64,000 nt of DNA from Thermovibrio sp. (GTDB lineage Bacteria > Aquificota > Aquificia > Desulfurobacteriales > Desulfurobacteriaceae), in NCBI GenBank assembly GCA_015490195.1, contig WFYG01000036.1, positions 37,383 through 101,382 of the forward strand, read 5' to 3'. The notes beneath the pieces were generated by a model that saw only the letters and a program-made list of their open reading frames with translations, searched no databases and was not told where the DNA came from. Below, piece after piece: positions 25,101-31,921 of the stretch. The position numbers were made by a program, and so were the translations under genes. Numbering within the stretch: the stretch's first letter is position 1; each line of letters opens with the position of its first letter.

Positions 25101-25634
25101 TTAGTAACTGCGGGCGTATTTGAGGACTGTAGCAAGGTAGTGCTTATTTCTCTTTCCTCTTTTGTATGCCCCTATTCCTACATTGTAGGCCTGTATTGCC
25201 GAATCCCAGTCGTTTATTCCAAAACGGCCGTTGTAGGCGTATCTGATTTTTGAGAGGTATTTAGCGGCGATCTCTGTCTGGAAGTATATAGCCTCTTTTC
25301 CTGTCAGGGATTTCAGGCGTTCGTAGTCAACTCCTACGTCTTTGCAGGCGATTTTCGTCAGGCCGTAAAGACCGAATGATGAGCCAATTAGATGGTGTTT
25401 ACGGTTGAGAAGGGAAGGGTTACAGGAGCTCTCTGCCATGCAGATGCCGAATAGGAGAGGGGGAGGAATGTGGTATCTGGGAGCTATCTCCGATATGGCC
25501 TGTTTAACGGTGTCAATGAAGTCCCCGCCCCGGCGGGAGGAGGGACGGGAACCGGGGAAGGTGGCCGCTCTGGACTGTAAGGAGAGGCCAACAAGTGCAA
25601 GGCCGGTTAATAGTGCTATTGTGGAGGCCCTCAT
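25101..25634 (-). CDS. Secreted lytic transglycosylase (SLT family)
   Basis: A 177-residue protein with a signal peptide (about 1-23). The lysozyme-like fold shows the catalytic Glu68 in FGICMAESSCNPSL, then the SSFGLYGLTKIACKDVG segment, and the C-terminal AIQAYNVGIGAYKRGKRN motif typical of SLT/VirB1 enzymes. It would cleave the glycan strands of peptidoglycan in the periplasm, either for cell exit or for entry if packed in the virion. It overlaps the next gene upstream by one base. Confidence 0.85.
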   Translation of the reverse strand: MRASTIALLTGLALVGLSLQSRAATFPGSRPSSRRGGDFIDTVKQAISEIAPRYHIPPPLLFGICMAESSCNPSLLNRKHHLIGSSFGLYGLTKIACKDVGVDYERLKSLTGKEAIYFQTEIAAKYLSKIRYAYNGRFGINDWDSAIQAYNVGIGAYKRGKRNKHYLATVLKYARSY

Positions 25635-26089
25635 TACTGGCCTCCGTTAGTTGAGGTTGAGGTCTGAGAGTTCAGGGAATCGTCAAGGTTCTGTTTTGCT
25701 TTCTCTAACCTGGGGAGAAGATAGCCAGGGACATCCTGGATGATTGATAGAAGCTGATTGAGGTCGCTGAGCTGGTCTATCTCGTTTTCGGCTTTTTCTT
25801 CTGCATCCCAGACGGCATTGTAGAGCTGGAGAAGGTATTTTGCATCTGCATCGCCGCCCTGGGCGTCAACGTATATCTCTCCCATGTTTTTGTAATCGCC
25901 CCTTTCGGCGGCATGGCTGTAAAAGTATTGGTCTGTCAGGTAGTTGAGAGTTTCTACTATTGCAGTTTTAACCTCGTCAGCGTTTTCAGGGTTGAGGACG
26001 GGGTAGAACTTCTTCCCGTCTGGTGTTGTTATTTCTAACGAGAAGTTCTGATAGATAACGTTTTTATATTTCAGCAGTTTAGCGTTCAT
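25634..26089 (-). CDS. Hypothetical element protein, 151 residues
   Basis: A short N-terminal beta region (YKNVIYQNFSLEITTPDGKK) is followed by helical segments (VKTAIVETLNYLTDQYFYSH, EKAENEIDQLSDLNQLLSII) and a Ser/Thr/Asn/Gln tail. The part around YLTDQYFYSHAAERGDYKNM is distinctive but unknown to me. The good GAGGGT ribosome site and one-base overlap with the transglycosylase gene show it is expressed with the lysis genes. A chaperone or structural role is possible. Confidence 0.6.
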   Translation of the reverse strand: MNAKLLKYKNVIYQNFSLEITTPDGKKFYPVLNPENADEVKTAIVETLNYLTDQYFYSHAAERGDYKNMGEIYVDAQGGDADAKYLLQLYNAVWDAEEKAENEIDQLSDLNQLLSIIQDVPGYLLPRLEKAKQNLDDSLNSQTSTSTNGGQ

Positions 26090-26111
26090 TCTTACCCTCC
26101 TTTAGTTGTTA

Positions 26112-26882
26112 TTAGAGAACGATATTTGAAACGATATTGCGGGGAACGCCGTTTGCATCTTTAACTACGTCTGCGATGTAATCACCCCAGTTGAGTGCAT
26201 TGCCGTTTTCGTCTGAGAGCGTTGACCCTACTGCATTAAACATCATTGGTGCTGCATTTGCAGAGCCCAGCAACTTAACCGTTGAAGCTCCAGAGCTATC
26301 TATAACAACGTCTGTTGAGTCAATAGACAAAATTGAGCAACAAAGTTTCTTGGTAACGCTGTTGCCAGAATTGTCTGTTATTCTCAGTTTTGAGTTAGCA
26401 ACAATAAAATCAAGCAATGGGTTTGTAGCTTCTCCAAGATAACGGAACGTTGACCATACTAAAACTGATGCTATGCTAACGTCAGATGTTATTTCAATGT
26501 TTATGTTTGGTATGTGTGAAAAAACAAAAACTCCGCTTCCTCTTATTATAGAACCAGAACCTACCTTGTCCCAAACTATAGATATTGAATAAGTATCTGA
26601 ACCATAGATGTAAATCTTTTTATTTTCAAAGTCTAAGCTAATCCCAGATGAAGCAACTATTTCTATATCTTGCGTAGGCTTAAGAATACAAACGCCTCCG
26701 GGTGGGGTGTCGTCTATAGCTTCTTTTATTTCGCTTGCACTTGATACATTCGCCTTTACGTTCCACCAGCCTTTTACCTCAGGCTCAACACCGGTAGCCT
26801 TCCATTGCTCCAAAAGAGCGATTCTGTCCTCTTCCCGTAGGTCTCTTTGTCTCTCTACGATGTCAAATAAACTCCTAAACAT
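26112..26882 (-). CDS. Beta-helix-like protein, candidate receptor-binding spike
   Basis: A 256-residue protein with no signal peptide. After a helical N-terminus (FDIVERQRDLREEDRIALLE) it becomes strand-rich with short turns: GGVCILKPTQDIEIVASSGI, ENKKIYIYGS, GSIIRGSGVFVFSH, NINIEITSDVSI, DSTDVVIDSSGASTVKLLG. This spacing is typical of right-handed beta-helix folds found in phage spikes and fibres. Base composition is more AT-rich than its neighbours, suggesting separate acquisition, common for host-range genes. It overlaps the M15 peptidase gene by 8 bases. Fold assignment is by eye. Confidence 0.5.
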   Translation of the reverse strand: MFRSLFDIVERQRDLREEDRIALLEQWKATGVEPEVKGWWNVKANVSSASEIKEAIDDTPPGGVCILKPTQDIEIVASSGISLDFENKKIYIYGSDTYSISIVWDKVGSGSIIRGSGVFVFSHIPNINIEITSDVSIASVLVWSTFRYLGEATNPLLDFIVANSKLRITDNSGNSVTKKLCCSILSIDSTDVVIDSSGASTVKLLGSANAAPMMFNAVGSTLSDENGNALNWGDYIADVVKDANGVPRNIVSNIVL

Positions 26883-27375
26883 TTGCTACCTCCACATCCG
26901 GTTTTGGGGTGTATAGGTCGTAGGAATGGCCGTTGTAGGTGAGGGCCTGAAAACGGTTGCGGCCTTCAAGGTCTGTCCTTACGCCGATGTGTATCCAGGT
27001 GGCCTTCTCAAAAATCAGCTGGTCAAAGAGGACGGGTTTTCTGAGTGCTATTTCGTTAAAGACTTCAAAGAGTTCCTCTTTTGTTGTGTGGGGGAGGACA
27101 AAGTCGGCCGCAAGGCCTTTTATGTGATAGGAGTGGGGAGAACCGCCGATTCTGGTATTGAGTAGGTGGCAACGGAACCCGCTGGTTATAAAAAGGGGTT
27201 TTCCTATGAAGGACCTTAAAGGCTCTAACACTTCGTTGCAGAGGAACTTGAGGTTATCAAGGTAGTTAACGGCCTCTTTGCGGTTGAGCTCTAAAAGGTC
27301 TCTGTGCTCCGTCTTTGTCATTTCAAAGAAGGTGAAGTGTGGAGATAGATGGAAGTCTTTGTTAGGGTCAATCAT
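26875..27375 (-). CDS. M15-type peptidoglycan peptidase
   Basis: A 166-residue protein of the Peptidase_M15_3/DacB-like zinc family. The N-terminal FHLSPHFTFFEMTKTEHRDL motif is typical, followed by LFITSGFRCHLLNTRIGG and the metal ligands His84 and Asp91 in SYHIKGLAADF and His129 in WIHIGV. It should cleave peptide crosslinks (D-Ala carboxypeptidase or endopeptidase, endolysin-like). No signal peptide; the holin-like genes just upstream could provide release. It overlaps the spike-like gene by 8 bases. Confidence 0.85.
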   Translation of the reverse strand: MIDPNKDFHLSPHFTFFEMTKTEHRDLLELNRKEAVNYLDNLKFLCNEVLEPLRSFIGKPLFITSGFRCHLLNTRIGGSPHSYHIKGLAADFVLPHTTKEELFEVFNEIALRKPVLFDQLIFEKATWIHIGVRTDLEGRNRFQALTYNGHSYDLYTPKPDVEVANV

Positions 27376-27620
27376 TACTTCCCTCCTTTAAGTAATAGGG
27401 TTATGATTAGTGCTAAGGCAGGTAGGTTCAGGATAAAAAGGGGCTTGCTTATGAGCTCAGCTCTGAAAACGGGACTCCTGGTATTGTTGAGTGCGGCGTT
27501 TTTAATCTCCTTTGTTGTGTTTAGGGTCTCGTCTATTGCCCTTATTACTTTGGGCTGGGCCATTAAACTGGTTAATCCCTCTTTTTCCTTTAACGCTGTT
27601 GTCTCTGTCCCTGAAAACAT
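27375..27620 (-). CDS. Small element membrane protein, 81 residues
   Basis: A polar helical N-terminal part (AIDETLNTTKEIKNAALNNT) and a single C-terminal hydrophobic helix (PLFILNLPALALIITLLLKG) with a short basic end. It overlaps the M15 gene by one base and lies 12 bases downstream of the three-helix holin-like gene. It could be a second holin component or spanin-like partner; no family is recognised. Confidence 0.6.
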   Translation of the reverse strand: MFSGTETTALKEKEGLTSLMAQPKVIRAIDETLNTTKEIKNAALNNTRSPVFRAELISKPLFILNLPALALIITLLLKGGK

Positions 27621-27632
27621 TGACCGTTCTCC

Positions 27633-28049
27633 TTAGTGTCTGTTTTGGACTCCTTTTAGTTTTTCAAAAGTTCTGAATCCCCCAAGGCCCAGCATGGCCA
27701 GTATGAGGTTAAAGAGCATTCCTGTGTCAAGTTGAGGAGGTGAGGCGTTTACGCCGTAGAGGTGAGTTCCCCAGGTTAAGAGTGGCTGAACTACAAACTG
27801 GTAGGAGAGGGCCAACGCCCCCGTCCAGCCGATTGCAGGCCTCCAGCCTGCTACAAACCAGTTAGGGTTCTGGGCTTCTGCCTTGTTTATCTCAAGTTGG
27901 CCCTGTTTTAGTGCAAATTCCAGCTGAGCCAGCTTATACTCTATTTCGGCCTTTTTGTTGGGGTCTTCTATTCCCTTTCCTGTTATGGCTTCCCTTATGT
28001 CTTTTATGAGGTTCCCTATGCTGTCTAAGGAGATGTTTATAAGCCCCAT
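27633..28049 (-). CDS. Holin of 3TM type
   Basis: A 138-residue protein with an amphipathic N-terminus (SIGNLIKDIREAITGKG), a charged coiled section (KKAEIEYKLAQLEFALKQGQ), the conserved NPNWFVAGWRPAIGWTGALA block and two to three hydrophobic helices. This matches the 3TM holin family of phages and gene-transfer agents (WRPxxGW is its hallmark). It would make inner-membrane lesions for timed lysis and sits among the peptidoglycan-cleaving genes. Confidence 0.8.
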   Translation of the reverse strand: MGLINISLDSIGNLIKDIREAITGKGIEDPNKKAEIEYKLAQLEFALKQGQLEINKAEAQNPNWFVAGWRPAIGWTGALALSYQFVVQPLLTWGTHLYGVNASPPQLDTGMLFNLILAMLGLGGFRTFEKLKGVQNRH

Positions 28050-28058
28050 TTTGGCCTC

Positions 28059-28259
28059 TTAGTGGGTTTGAATCAGCTTTAAAAGGTGTTCAAGTATGTA
28101 GCCTGCAATGATGATTCCCCCAGTCCAGAGGGCTATTCTCTTTTCTATGTTGCTAAGTCTCTGCAAGAGCTCGTTTTGGGTTGTTTTCATGTCCTCTATG
28201 TCTTTTTCTACGTTCTGCAACTTAACCTCCAAGGCCGTTATTCTTTCTTCCGGGGTCAT
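28059..28259 (-). CDS. XhlA-like coiled-coil membrane protein
   Basis: A 66-residue protein with a coiled coil (ITALEVKLQNVEKDIEDM, LLQRLSNIEKRIA) followed by one hydrophobic helix (LWTGGIIIAGYILEHLL). This is the layout of XhlA/haemolysin-type phage lysis accessory proteins, which assist holins. The ATG at 28259 was chosen for its GAGG ribosome site; a GTG at 28265 is in frame. Its 5' end overlaps the upstream gene by about 38 bases. Confidence 0.6.
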   Translation of the reverse strand: MTPEERITALEVKLQNVEKDIEDMKTTQNELLQRLSNIEKRIALWTGGIIIAGYILEHLLKLIQTH

Positions 28260-28530
28260 TGCCACCTCGTCTCAGTCTGATGTTGGCAGTTAGGTTAACG
28301 GGCTCTCCAAGTTGAGGCTCTATTAGGAGAGAGAGGTTTAGCTCTGCTCTCTTTGCTGAAAGGGCTTTCTGAATTAAGGAAGTTTCTTTCGGACGGATTA
28401 CGTAGCCTCTGGGAGCTCCCTTCTTTGGGTTCTGTTTTGTCCCTGTCTCTCCTGATAGGGCGGAGAGCTCTCTTGCTACCTCATTAGCTTCTTTGAGGAA
28501 TTTGAAAACGGTCTTTAGCTCCTCTTTCAA
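28222..28530 (-). CDS. Hypothetical element protein, 102 residues
   Basis: TTG start behind AAGGAGGGAGAG. It has a helical N-terminus (FKFLKEANEVARELSALSGE), a Pro/Gly/Lys linker with a PKKGAPRGYVIRPKE stretch, a strand-like part (LNLSLLIEPQLGEPVNLTAN) and an Arg/Gly/Asn-rich tail. The tail overlaps the coiled-coil gene. It directly follows the last of three beta-rich candidate capsid genes, so a minor virion protein is possible; no family recognised. Confidence 0.55.
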   Translation of the reverse strand: MKEELKTVFKFLKEANEVARELSALSGETGTKQNPKKGAPRGYVIRPKETSLIQKALSAKRAELNLSLLIEPQLGEPVNLTANIRLRRGGNDPGRKNNGLGG

Positions 28531-28540
28531 CTCTCCCTCC

Positions 28541-28978
28541 TTAAAGCTGTGCGGCGGCAGGCAGGTATTTCTCTACTAAGGGGTGGTTTTCCGGTAGCTC
28601 GTGGCCTTCTACCACTACGGTAACGGTTAGGGGGGAGTCTGATGGAATCTCCTCTTTGGGAAAGACCTCAACTGAGATAAAGCCACGGAGAACGATTTTC
28701 TGGTAGTTGGCAAGTTTTCTGTATGCTGGCGGCTTTATTGAGGGGTTGAGGGTCGTGAAGTCTGCTTTTGTTATGCCGTTTTCTTTTAGGTGGAGGGAGA
28801 AGGCGTATTTTGAGACGGGGAAGGTTCCAGCCAACTTGGTGTTCTCGTCTACAGGGTCGGCGTAGACTTTAACTCCCTCTATCAGCAGGACGTTGCCGTC
28901 TTTTACCCTGTATAGCGGGAGCTCTAAGGGAGCTATCCCGGATATTTTGAGCTGTGTCGTTACGTTGCCGCTTAGCAT
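28541..28978 (-). CDS. Small beta-rich protein, candidate capsid protein A
   Basis: A 145-residue protein almost wholly predicted as beta strands (TQLKISGIAPLELPLYRV, NVLLIEGVKVYADPV, KYAFSLHLKENG, KIVLRGFISVEVF, PLTVTVVVEGHELPENH). No signal peptide or membrane segment. Its C-terminal strand VVVEGHEL matches VVVEGLEL of the 157-residue protein two genes upstream, suggesting paralogues. Small single jelly-roll proteins in pairs make the capsids of P23-77-type Thermus viruses; that comparison is by size and strand content, not sequence. Confidence 0.5.
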   Translation of the reverse strand: MLSGNVTTQLKISGIAPLELPLYRVKDGNVLLIEGVKVYADPVDENTKLAGTFPVSKYAFSLHLKENGITKADFTTLNPSIKPPAYRKLANYQKIVLRGFISVEVFPKEEIPSDSPLTVTVVVEGHELPENHPLVEKYLPAAAQL

Positions 28979-29013
28979 TTTCCCTCCTTGTTAAGGAGAG
29001 GGGAGGGAACTCC

Positions 29014-29340
29014 CTACCCCTCCTCGTAAGTTCCGCAGAGTGCTATGTGTATGGGGGTTGTTGGAGCTTCCGGGCAGTCAACTATTACTTCTATGTCTGT
29101 TGTCTGGCATTCCCAGGGAGCTTCAAAGTCAAGGCGGCGGTGGGAGGTGGCAAATATCCCGCCGCCCAACGGATACTGGCCTATCAGGGATTTCCCGTTT
29201 TCCCTTATGTCTATCGTTGACTTTACGGGAACGTAGGCGATTATCCTCTCTATCTCAAAGCCACGAGGGACTTTGAGAACGGTTCTGTTTATCCCGGCCT
29301 GGGGAGCCGGGAAGTTTGCGTTTGCCGTGTAGGGCTTCAT
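29014..29340 (-). CDS. Small beta-rich protein of the element, 108 residues
   Basis: A compact all-beta candidate (RTVLKVPRGFEIERIIAYVP, STIDIRENGKSLIGQYPLGG, TTDIEVIVDCPE, TPIHIALCGTYEEG). No signal peptide. It lies between the two longer beta-rich proteins with good GGAGGG ribosome sites on each, so the three are made together at similar levels. A minor capsid, vertex or pentamer protein would fit; no family is recognised. Confidence 0.5.
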   Translation of the reverse strand: MKPYTANANFPAPQAGINRTVLKVPRGFEIERIIAYVPVKSTIDIRENGKSLIGQYPLGGGIFATSHRRLDFEAPWECQTTDIEVIVDCPEAPTTPIHIALCGTYEEG

Positions 29341-29351
29341 CTGTCCCCTCC

Positions 29352-29825
29352 TTAGCTAACCATCTGGCGGTATTCTTCAGGGGAGAGCTCCAGTCCCTCT
29401 ACCACCACGTAGATGTGTGCAGTTGCTCCGTCCGGGAGGGCGTTGCCTTCCTGCCAGTTGAGCTCTACTGAGTAGTTGGCAGATGGGGGAACCGCTACCG
29501 GAACGTCAAGGTTGAAGGCGTCTGGCGTTACCCAGGGGTTGGCCTCTTTTGCGTTGAAGAAGGCCGCCCCGAGTTCTCTTACATCTCCGGATTGACCGTA
29601 GAGGGTAATGGTTGCCCCTTTAAGAGCCTTAAGGACTGTTGCCGGGTCTGTGTCCGGTGAACCTTCTACCCTAACCCTGGTAATCAGAAGGTATTTGTTG
29701 GAGGGAGCTTTTCCCTCTCTTCCTTGCTCGTAGTCGTTTTTGTTTTTCTGTAAGAAGAGCTTTACGCTTCCCGTTGTTGCGTTCGTTACCTTTACGCTGT
29801 CGTAGTTCCTGTAACTCCTTGCCAT
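29352..29825 (-). CDS. Small beta-rich protein, candidate capsid protein B
   Basis: A 157-residue protein with many short strands (SVKVTNATTGSVKLFLQKN, KYLLITRVRVEGSP, GATITLYGQSG, FNLDVPVAVPPSANYSVELN, ATAHIYVVVEGLELSPEE). It has a strong ribosome site (AAAAGGAGGATAG before the ATG). The final strand and following turn (VVVEGLELSPEE) parallel VVVEGHELPENH of the 145-residue protein. The pair therefore look like divergent copies of one fold, a common state of the two major capsid proteins in small-jelly-roll viruses. Capsid assignment is inference. Confidence 0.5.
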   Translation of the reverse strand: MARSYRNYDSVKVTNATTGSVKLFLQKNKNDYEQGREGKAPSNKYLLITRVRVEGSPDTDPATVLKALKGATITLYGQSGDVRELGAAFFNAKEANPWVTPDAFNLDVPVAVPPSANYSVELNWQEGNALPDGATAHIYVVVEGLELSPEEYRQMVS

Positions 29826-29847
29826 GTCTATCCTCCTTTTTGGTTTA

Positions 29848-30450
29848 TTAGCTGAGGCTGTCTATGAATGCAGGTTCCCTTGAGAGTTCATCTACAGGAA
29901 CGCCGCTAACTTCCTCTTCATCTCCCTCGCTTGCCGGGTAGACGTTGCCGCTGTCGTCTACGTAGTAGTCAACATCCTCGTCTTCCCCGTGGAGGGAGAC
30001 GGTTCCATTACCTTTAAAGACAAACTTGTCTAAGAGGTTGAGGGCTATCTTTGCTCCTGCACCTGCTACAAGTCCAGTGCAGAACTCTTTATGTTTAGTG
30101 TTTTTCTTAAGCATGAAGAGGCCAGCTGTTAGGACGGCCACGTCTCCAACTTCTACGCCCGTGGCCTGCGTGAGGGTTGCAACCTGCGGGGCGTGGTCAA
30201 ATATGACACGGTTGAGTATTTTTCCGCCTGCAAGCCCTGCGGCGGTTCCTGCGGCAAGTTGAAGGAGGGCTGAGGTGTCCCTTGCGGGGTTAGCAAGGAC
30301 TATTGTTGTTTTGCTCCTTCCCCTTGACGTTGCCCTTATTCTCCTTGCGGCGGGATTCCTTCTAACTCTCCTCCTGCGGCGGTGTTTTCTCTTGCCCCTT
30401 TTTCTCTTCTTTGAGGGGTTGACTATCAGTCCTACAAGTTCTCCGCTCAT
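29848..30450 (-). CDS. Arg-rich NP-motif protein with membrane helices
   Basis: A 200-residue protein. Residues 11-37 are a dense basic block flanked by Asn-Pro (VNPSKKRKRGKRK, then RRRRRVRRNP), followed by a further basic stretch and ANPARD. The middle holds Gly/Ala-rich hydrophobic segments (LLQLAAGTAAGLAGGKIL, VAVLTAGLFML, FCTGLVAGAGAKIALNLL) and the C-terminus is acidic (GEDEDVDYYVDD). A DNA-condensing N-terminus on a membrane anchor suggests a protein linking genome to an internal membrane. Its start overlaps a 48-residue membrane gene as ATGA. Confidence 0.6.
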   Translation of the reverse strand: MSGELVGLIVNPSKKRKRGKRKHRRRRRVRRNPAARRIRATSRGRSKTTIVLANPARDTSALLQLAAGTAAGLAGGKILNRVIFDHAPQVATLTQATGVEVGDVAVLTAGLFMLKKNTKHKEFCTGLVAGAGAKIALNLLDKFVFKGNGTVSLHGEDEDVDYYVDDSGNVYPASEGDEEEVSGVPVDELSREPAFIDSLS

Positions 30451-30593
30451 CTTCTTAACCTCCTGATGGTTTCAAGGGTTTCGTCTTTGAGGTTCTGTAT
30501 TTCCTTCCTGATGTCGTTTTTCAGTTTGCCGTGGCTGAGAACGCAACAGAGTGCAAGGATTAAGACGGTCAATAGAAGTGCTAAGCTAATCAT
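30447..30593 (-). CDS. Single-span small membrane protein, 48 residues
   Basis: The ATG at 30593 lies 3 bases after the upstream stop. The product begins MISLALLLTVLILALCCVL, a clear membrane helix, and ends in a charged helix (NDIRKEIQNLKDETLETIRR). Its TGA overlaps the ATG of the Arg-rich gene (ATGA), a standard operon junction that supports it being a real gene despite its size. Function unknown; probably a virion-membrane or lysis accessory protein. Confidence 0.6.
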   Translation of the reverse strand: MISLALLLTVLILALCCVLSHGKLKNDIRKEIQNLKDETLETIRRLRR

Positions 30594-30596
30594 GGC

Positions 30597-30959
30597 TTAC
30601 CCCTCTATTCCTCTTTCTGTTACTCTGCCGGTGTAGTTGGCTATGTAGAGAGCTCTCCCTTTAGGGTCTGTGAGTAAATCAGGGAGTTTTGAGAGGGAGA
30701 CTCTCTTTGTCTTTTCAATTGCTACTTCTCCCTTGTGGCAGGTAAGCCTGAAAGGCTCCCCGGGGCCAAAGAAGTGAACGTATGGCTCAGGCTTTCCGCT
30801 CTTATCTGAGAGGTATATAACTCCAAGGAGTTTTCCAAGGAAAACAAACTCTTTCGTTAGGGGGATTCTTACTCTGGTGAGCTCCTTCGGCATTTTTCCC
30901 CAGTGAAATTTTGAGTATAGCTTTACAGCTTCCTGGAGGTTCTTTCTGTCTATCTTCAC
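30597..30959 (-). CDS. Hypothetical element protein, 120 residues
   Basis: A GTG start at 30959 was chosen because it overlaps the previous stop (TAGTG) and follows GGGGAGGAAG; the longer open frame upstream is inside the preceding gene. The protein is soluble and mixed: a helix (KNLQEAVKLYSKFHWGKMPK), strands (LTRVRIPLTKEFVFLGKLLG, KPEPYVHFFGPGEPFRLTC) and a C-terminal ALYIANYTGRV. No family recognised. Confidence 0.55.
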   Translation of the reverse strand: MKIDRKNLQEAVKLYSKFHWGKMPKELTRVRIPLTKEFVFLGKLLGVIYLSDKSGKPEPYVHFFGPGEPFRLTCHKGEVAIEKTKRVSLSKLPDLLTDPKGRALYIANYTGRVTERGIEG

Positions 30960-31246
30960 TACTTCCTCCCCTTGATGGCCTTGTATAGGTGGGAGCCGGC
31001 ATAGAGGAGCCCTCCCGTGATGGCCAACTTGCTGGCGTTTTCTGTTACTTCTGCTATGGCCTCTGTAAGTGAGGGATCTCTGAACTTTTCGCAAAAGTCC
31101 GGGCTAACTTTTCCCTCTTTTGCCATCTCCATGCAGAGCTTTATTGCGTCTGCCTCCGTCTTTGCCTTCTCGTCTGTTTTCCGGGCTACGTAGTAGCCTG
31201 CTCCGCCAGCTCCTAAGAGGCCAAGTATCACAAGGAGGGCTCCCAT
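30959..31246 (-). CDS. Small element membrane protein, 95 residues
   Basis: An N-terminal Gly-rich membrane helix (LLVILGLLGAGGAGYYVARK), a polar helix with two Cys (AIKLCMEMAKEGKVSPDFC) and a second hydrophobic stretch (LAITGGLLYAGSHLYKAI) with a basic end. Gly/Ala-rich small membrane proteins of this sort are typical of viruses with an internal lipid layer. It abuts the upstream 223-residue membrane protein. Confidence 0.6.
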   Translation of the reverse strand: MGALLVILGLLGAGGAGYYVARKTDEKAKTEADAIKLCMEMAKEGKVSPDFCEKFRDPSLTEAIAEVTENASKLAITGGLLYAGSHLYKAIKGRK

Positions 31247-31918
31247 CTATTTCCTCCTGCTGAGCATGATTAGGGTTCCAACTGCAAGGCCTGCTAAGAT
31301 GTAAGGGTTTTTGAGGAAGGAGAGGTATTCTCCAGCTCCAGCTTCAAGGGGGCGGGAGCTCCCCTTTTGAGGTTGGGAGCTCCCTGCGGGGAGTTCTGGA
31401 GGGAGAGAGGGGGTGTCTGTAAAGGCGTTGTCCGGGTAGTAATCAGAATAGTAGTCTGAATAGTAAGGAATAGAGCCCTGCGGGTAGTCCTGAACGGGCT
31501 CTATTCCGTAGCAGTTTTTGCCTGTGCATATCTTTGAGCCCGTGGCTATTGCGGCTGTAGTTAGGACAGCCGGGCTTGTTAGGAAGTGGCCGGTTTCGTG
31601 AAGGAGTTTTTTGGCCGTGTGAAGGAGTGAGATTTTATGAACGGCTGAGGCAGTTTTACCAAGGGCGTGGCCTATTTTGTGGCCTGCTAAGGTTTTCCCT
31701 ATTCCCGTTTTGCCGAGCCATCCTGCGTGGTAGGCGTAGGCTCCAGCTCCAATTAGGGCGGCTCCTATTACTAACTTTTTATGGTGCTTAGCTACCTTTA
31801 TTGTGTGCTTTACAAAGTGAAAGGGCTTTTTGACGAGTTTGTGAAAGTGAAAACCCCAGCTGAGCTCAGGAGGGAGCTCCCCGTTTCTTTCTACCGGTGC
31901 AACTTTTATAACGGGCAT
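31247..31918 (-). CDS. Element membrane protein with His/Lys-rich core, 223 residues
   Basis: It contains hydrophobic Gly/Ala segments (LVIGAALIGAGAYAYHAGWL, AVLTTAAIATGS), a His/Lys-rich amphipathic region (GHKIGHALGKTASAVHKISL), a Tyr/Asp/Ser-rich linker (YYSDYYSDYYPDN), a Pro/Ser stretch and a terminal anchor with basic end (YILAGLAVGTLIMLSRRK). The same type of terminal anchor occurs in the transglutaminase-like gene upstream. GKTGIGKT matches a Walker A pattern by spelling, but no strand before it and no Walker B are present, so ATPase activity is unlikely. Confidence 0.55.
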   Translation of the reverse strand: MPVIKVAPVERNGELPPELSWGFHFHKLVKKPFHFVKHTIKVAKHHKKLVIGAALIGAGAYAYHAGWLGKTGIGKTLAGHKIGHALGKTASAVHKISLLHTAKKLLHETGHFLTSPAVLTTAAIATGSKICTGKNCYGIEPVQDYPQGSIPYYSDYYSDYYPDNAFTDTPSLPPELPAGSSQPQKGSSRPLEAGAGEYLSFLKNPYILAGLAVGTLIMLSRRK

Positions 31919-31921
31919 TCT

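Noticed and set aside
31640-31740. Walker A pattern GKTGIGKT in the 223-residue membrane protein, as packaging ATPase
   Set aside because: It sits in a His/Gly/Lys-rich stretch between membrane segments, with no preceding beta strand, Walker B or arginine finger.
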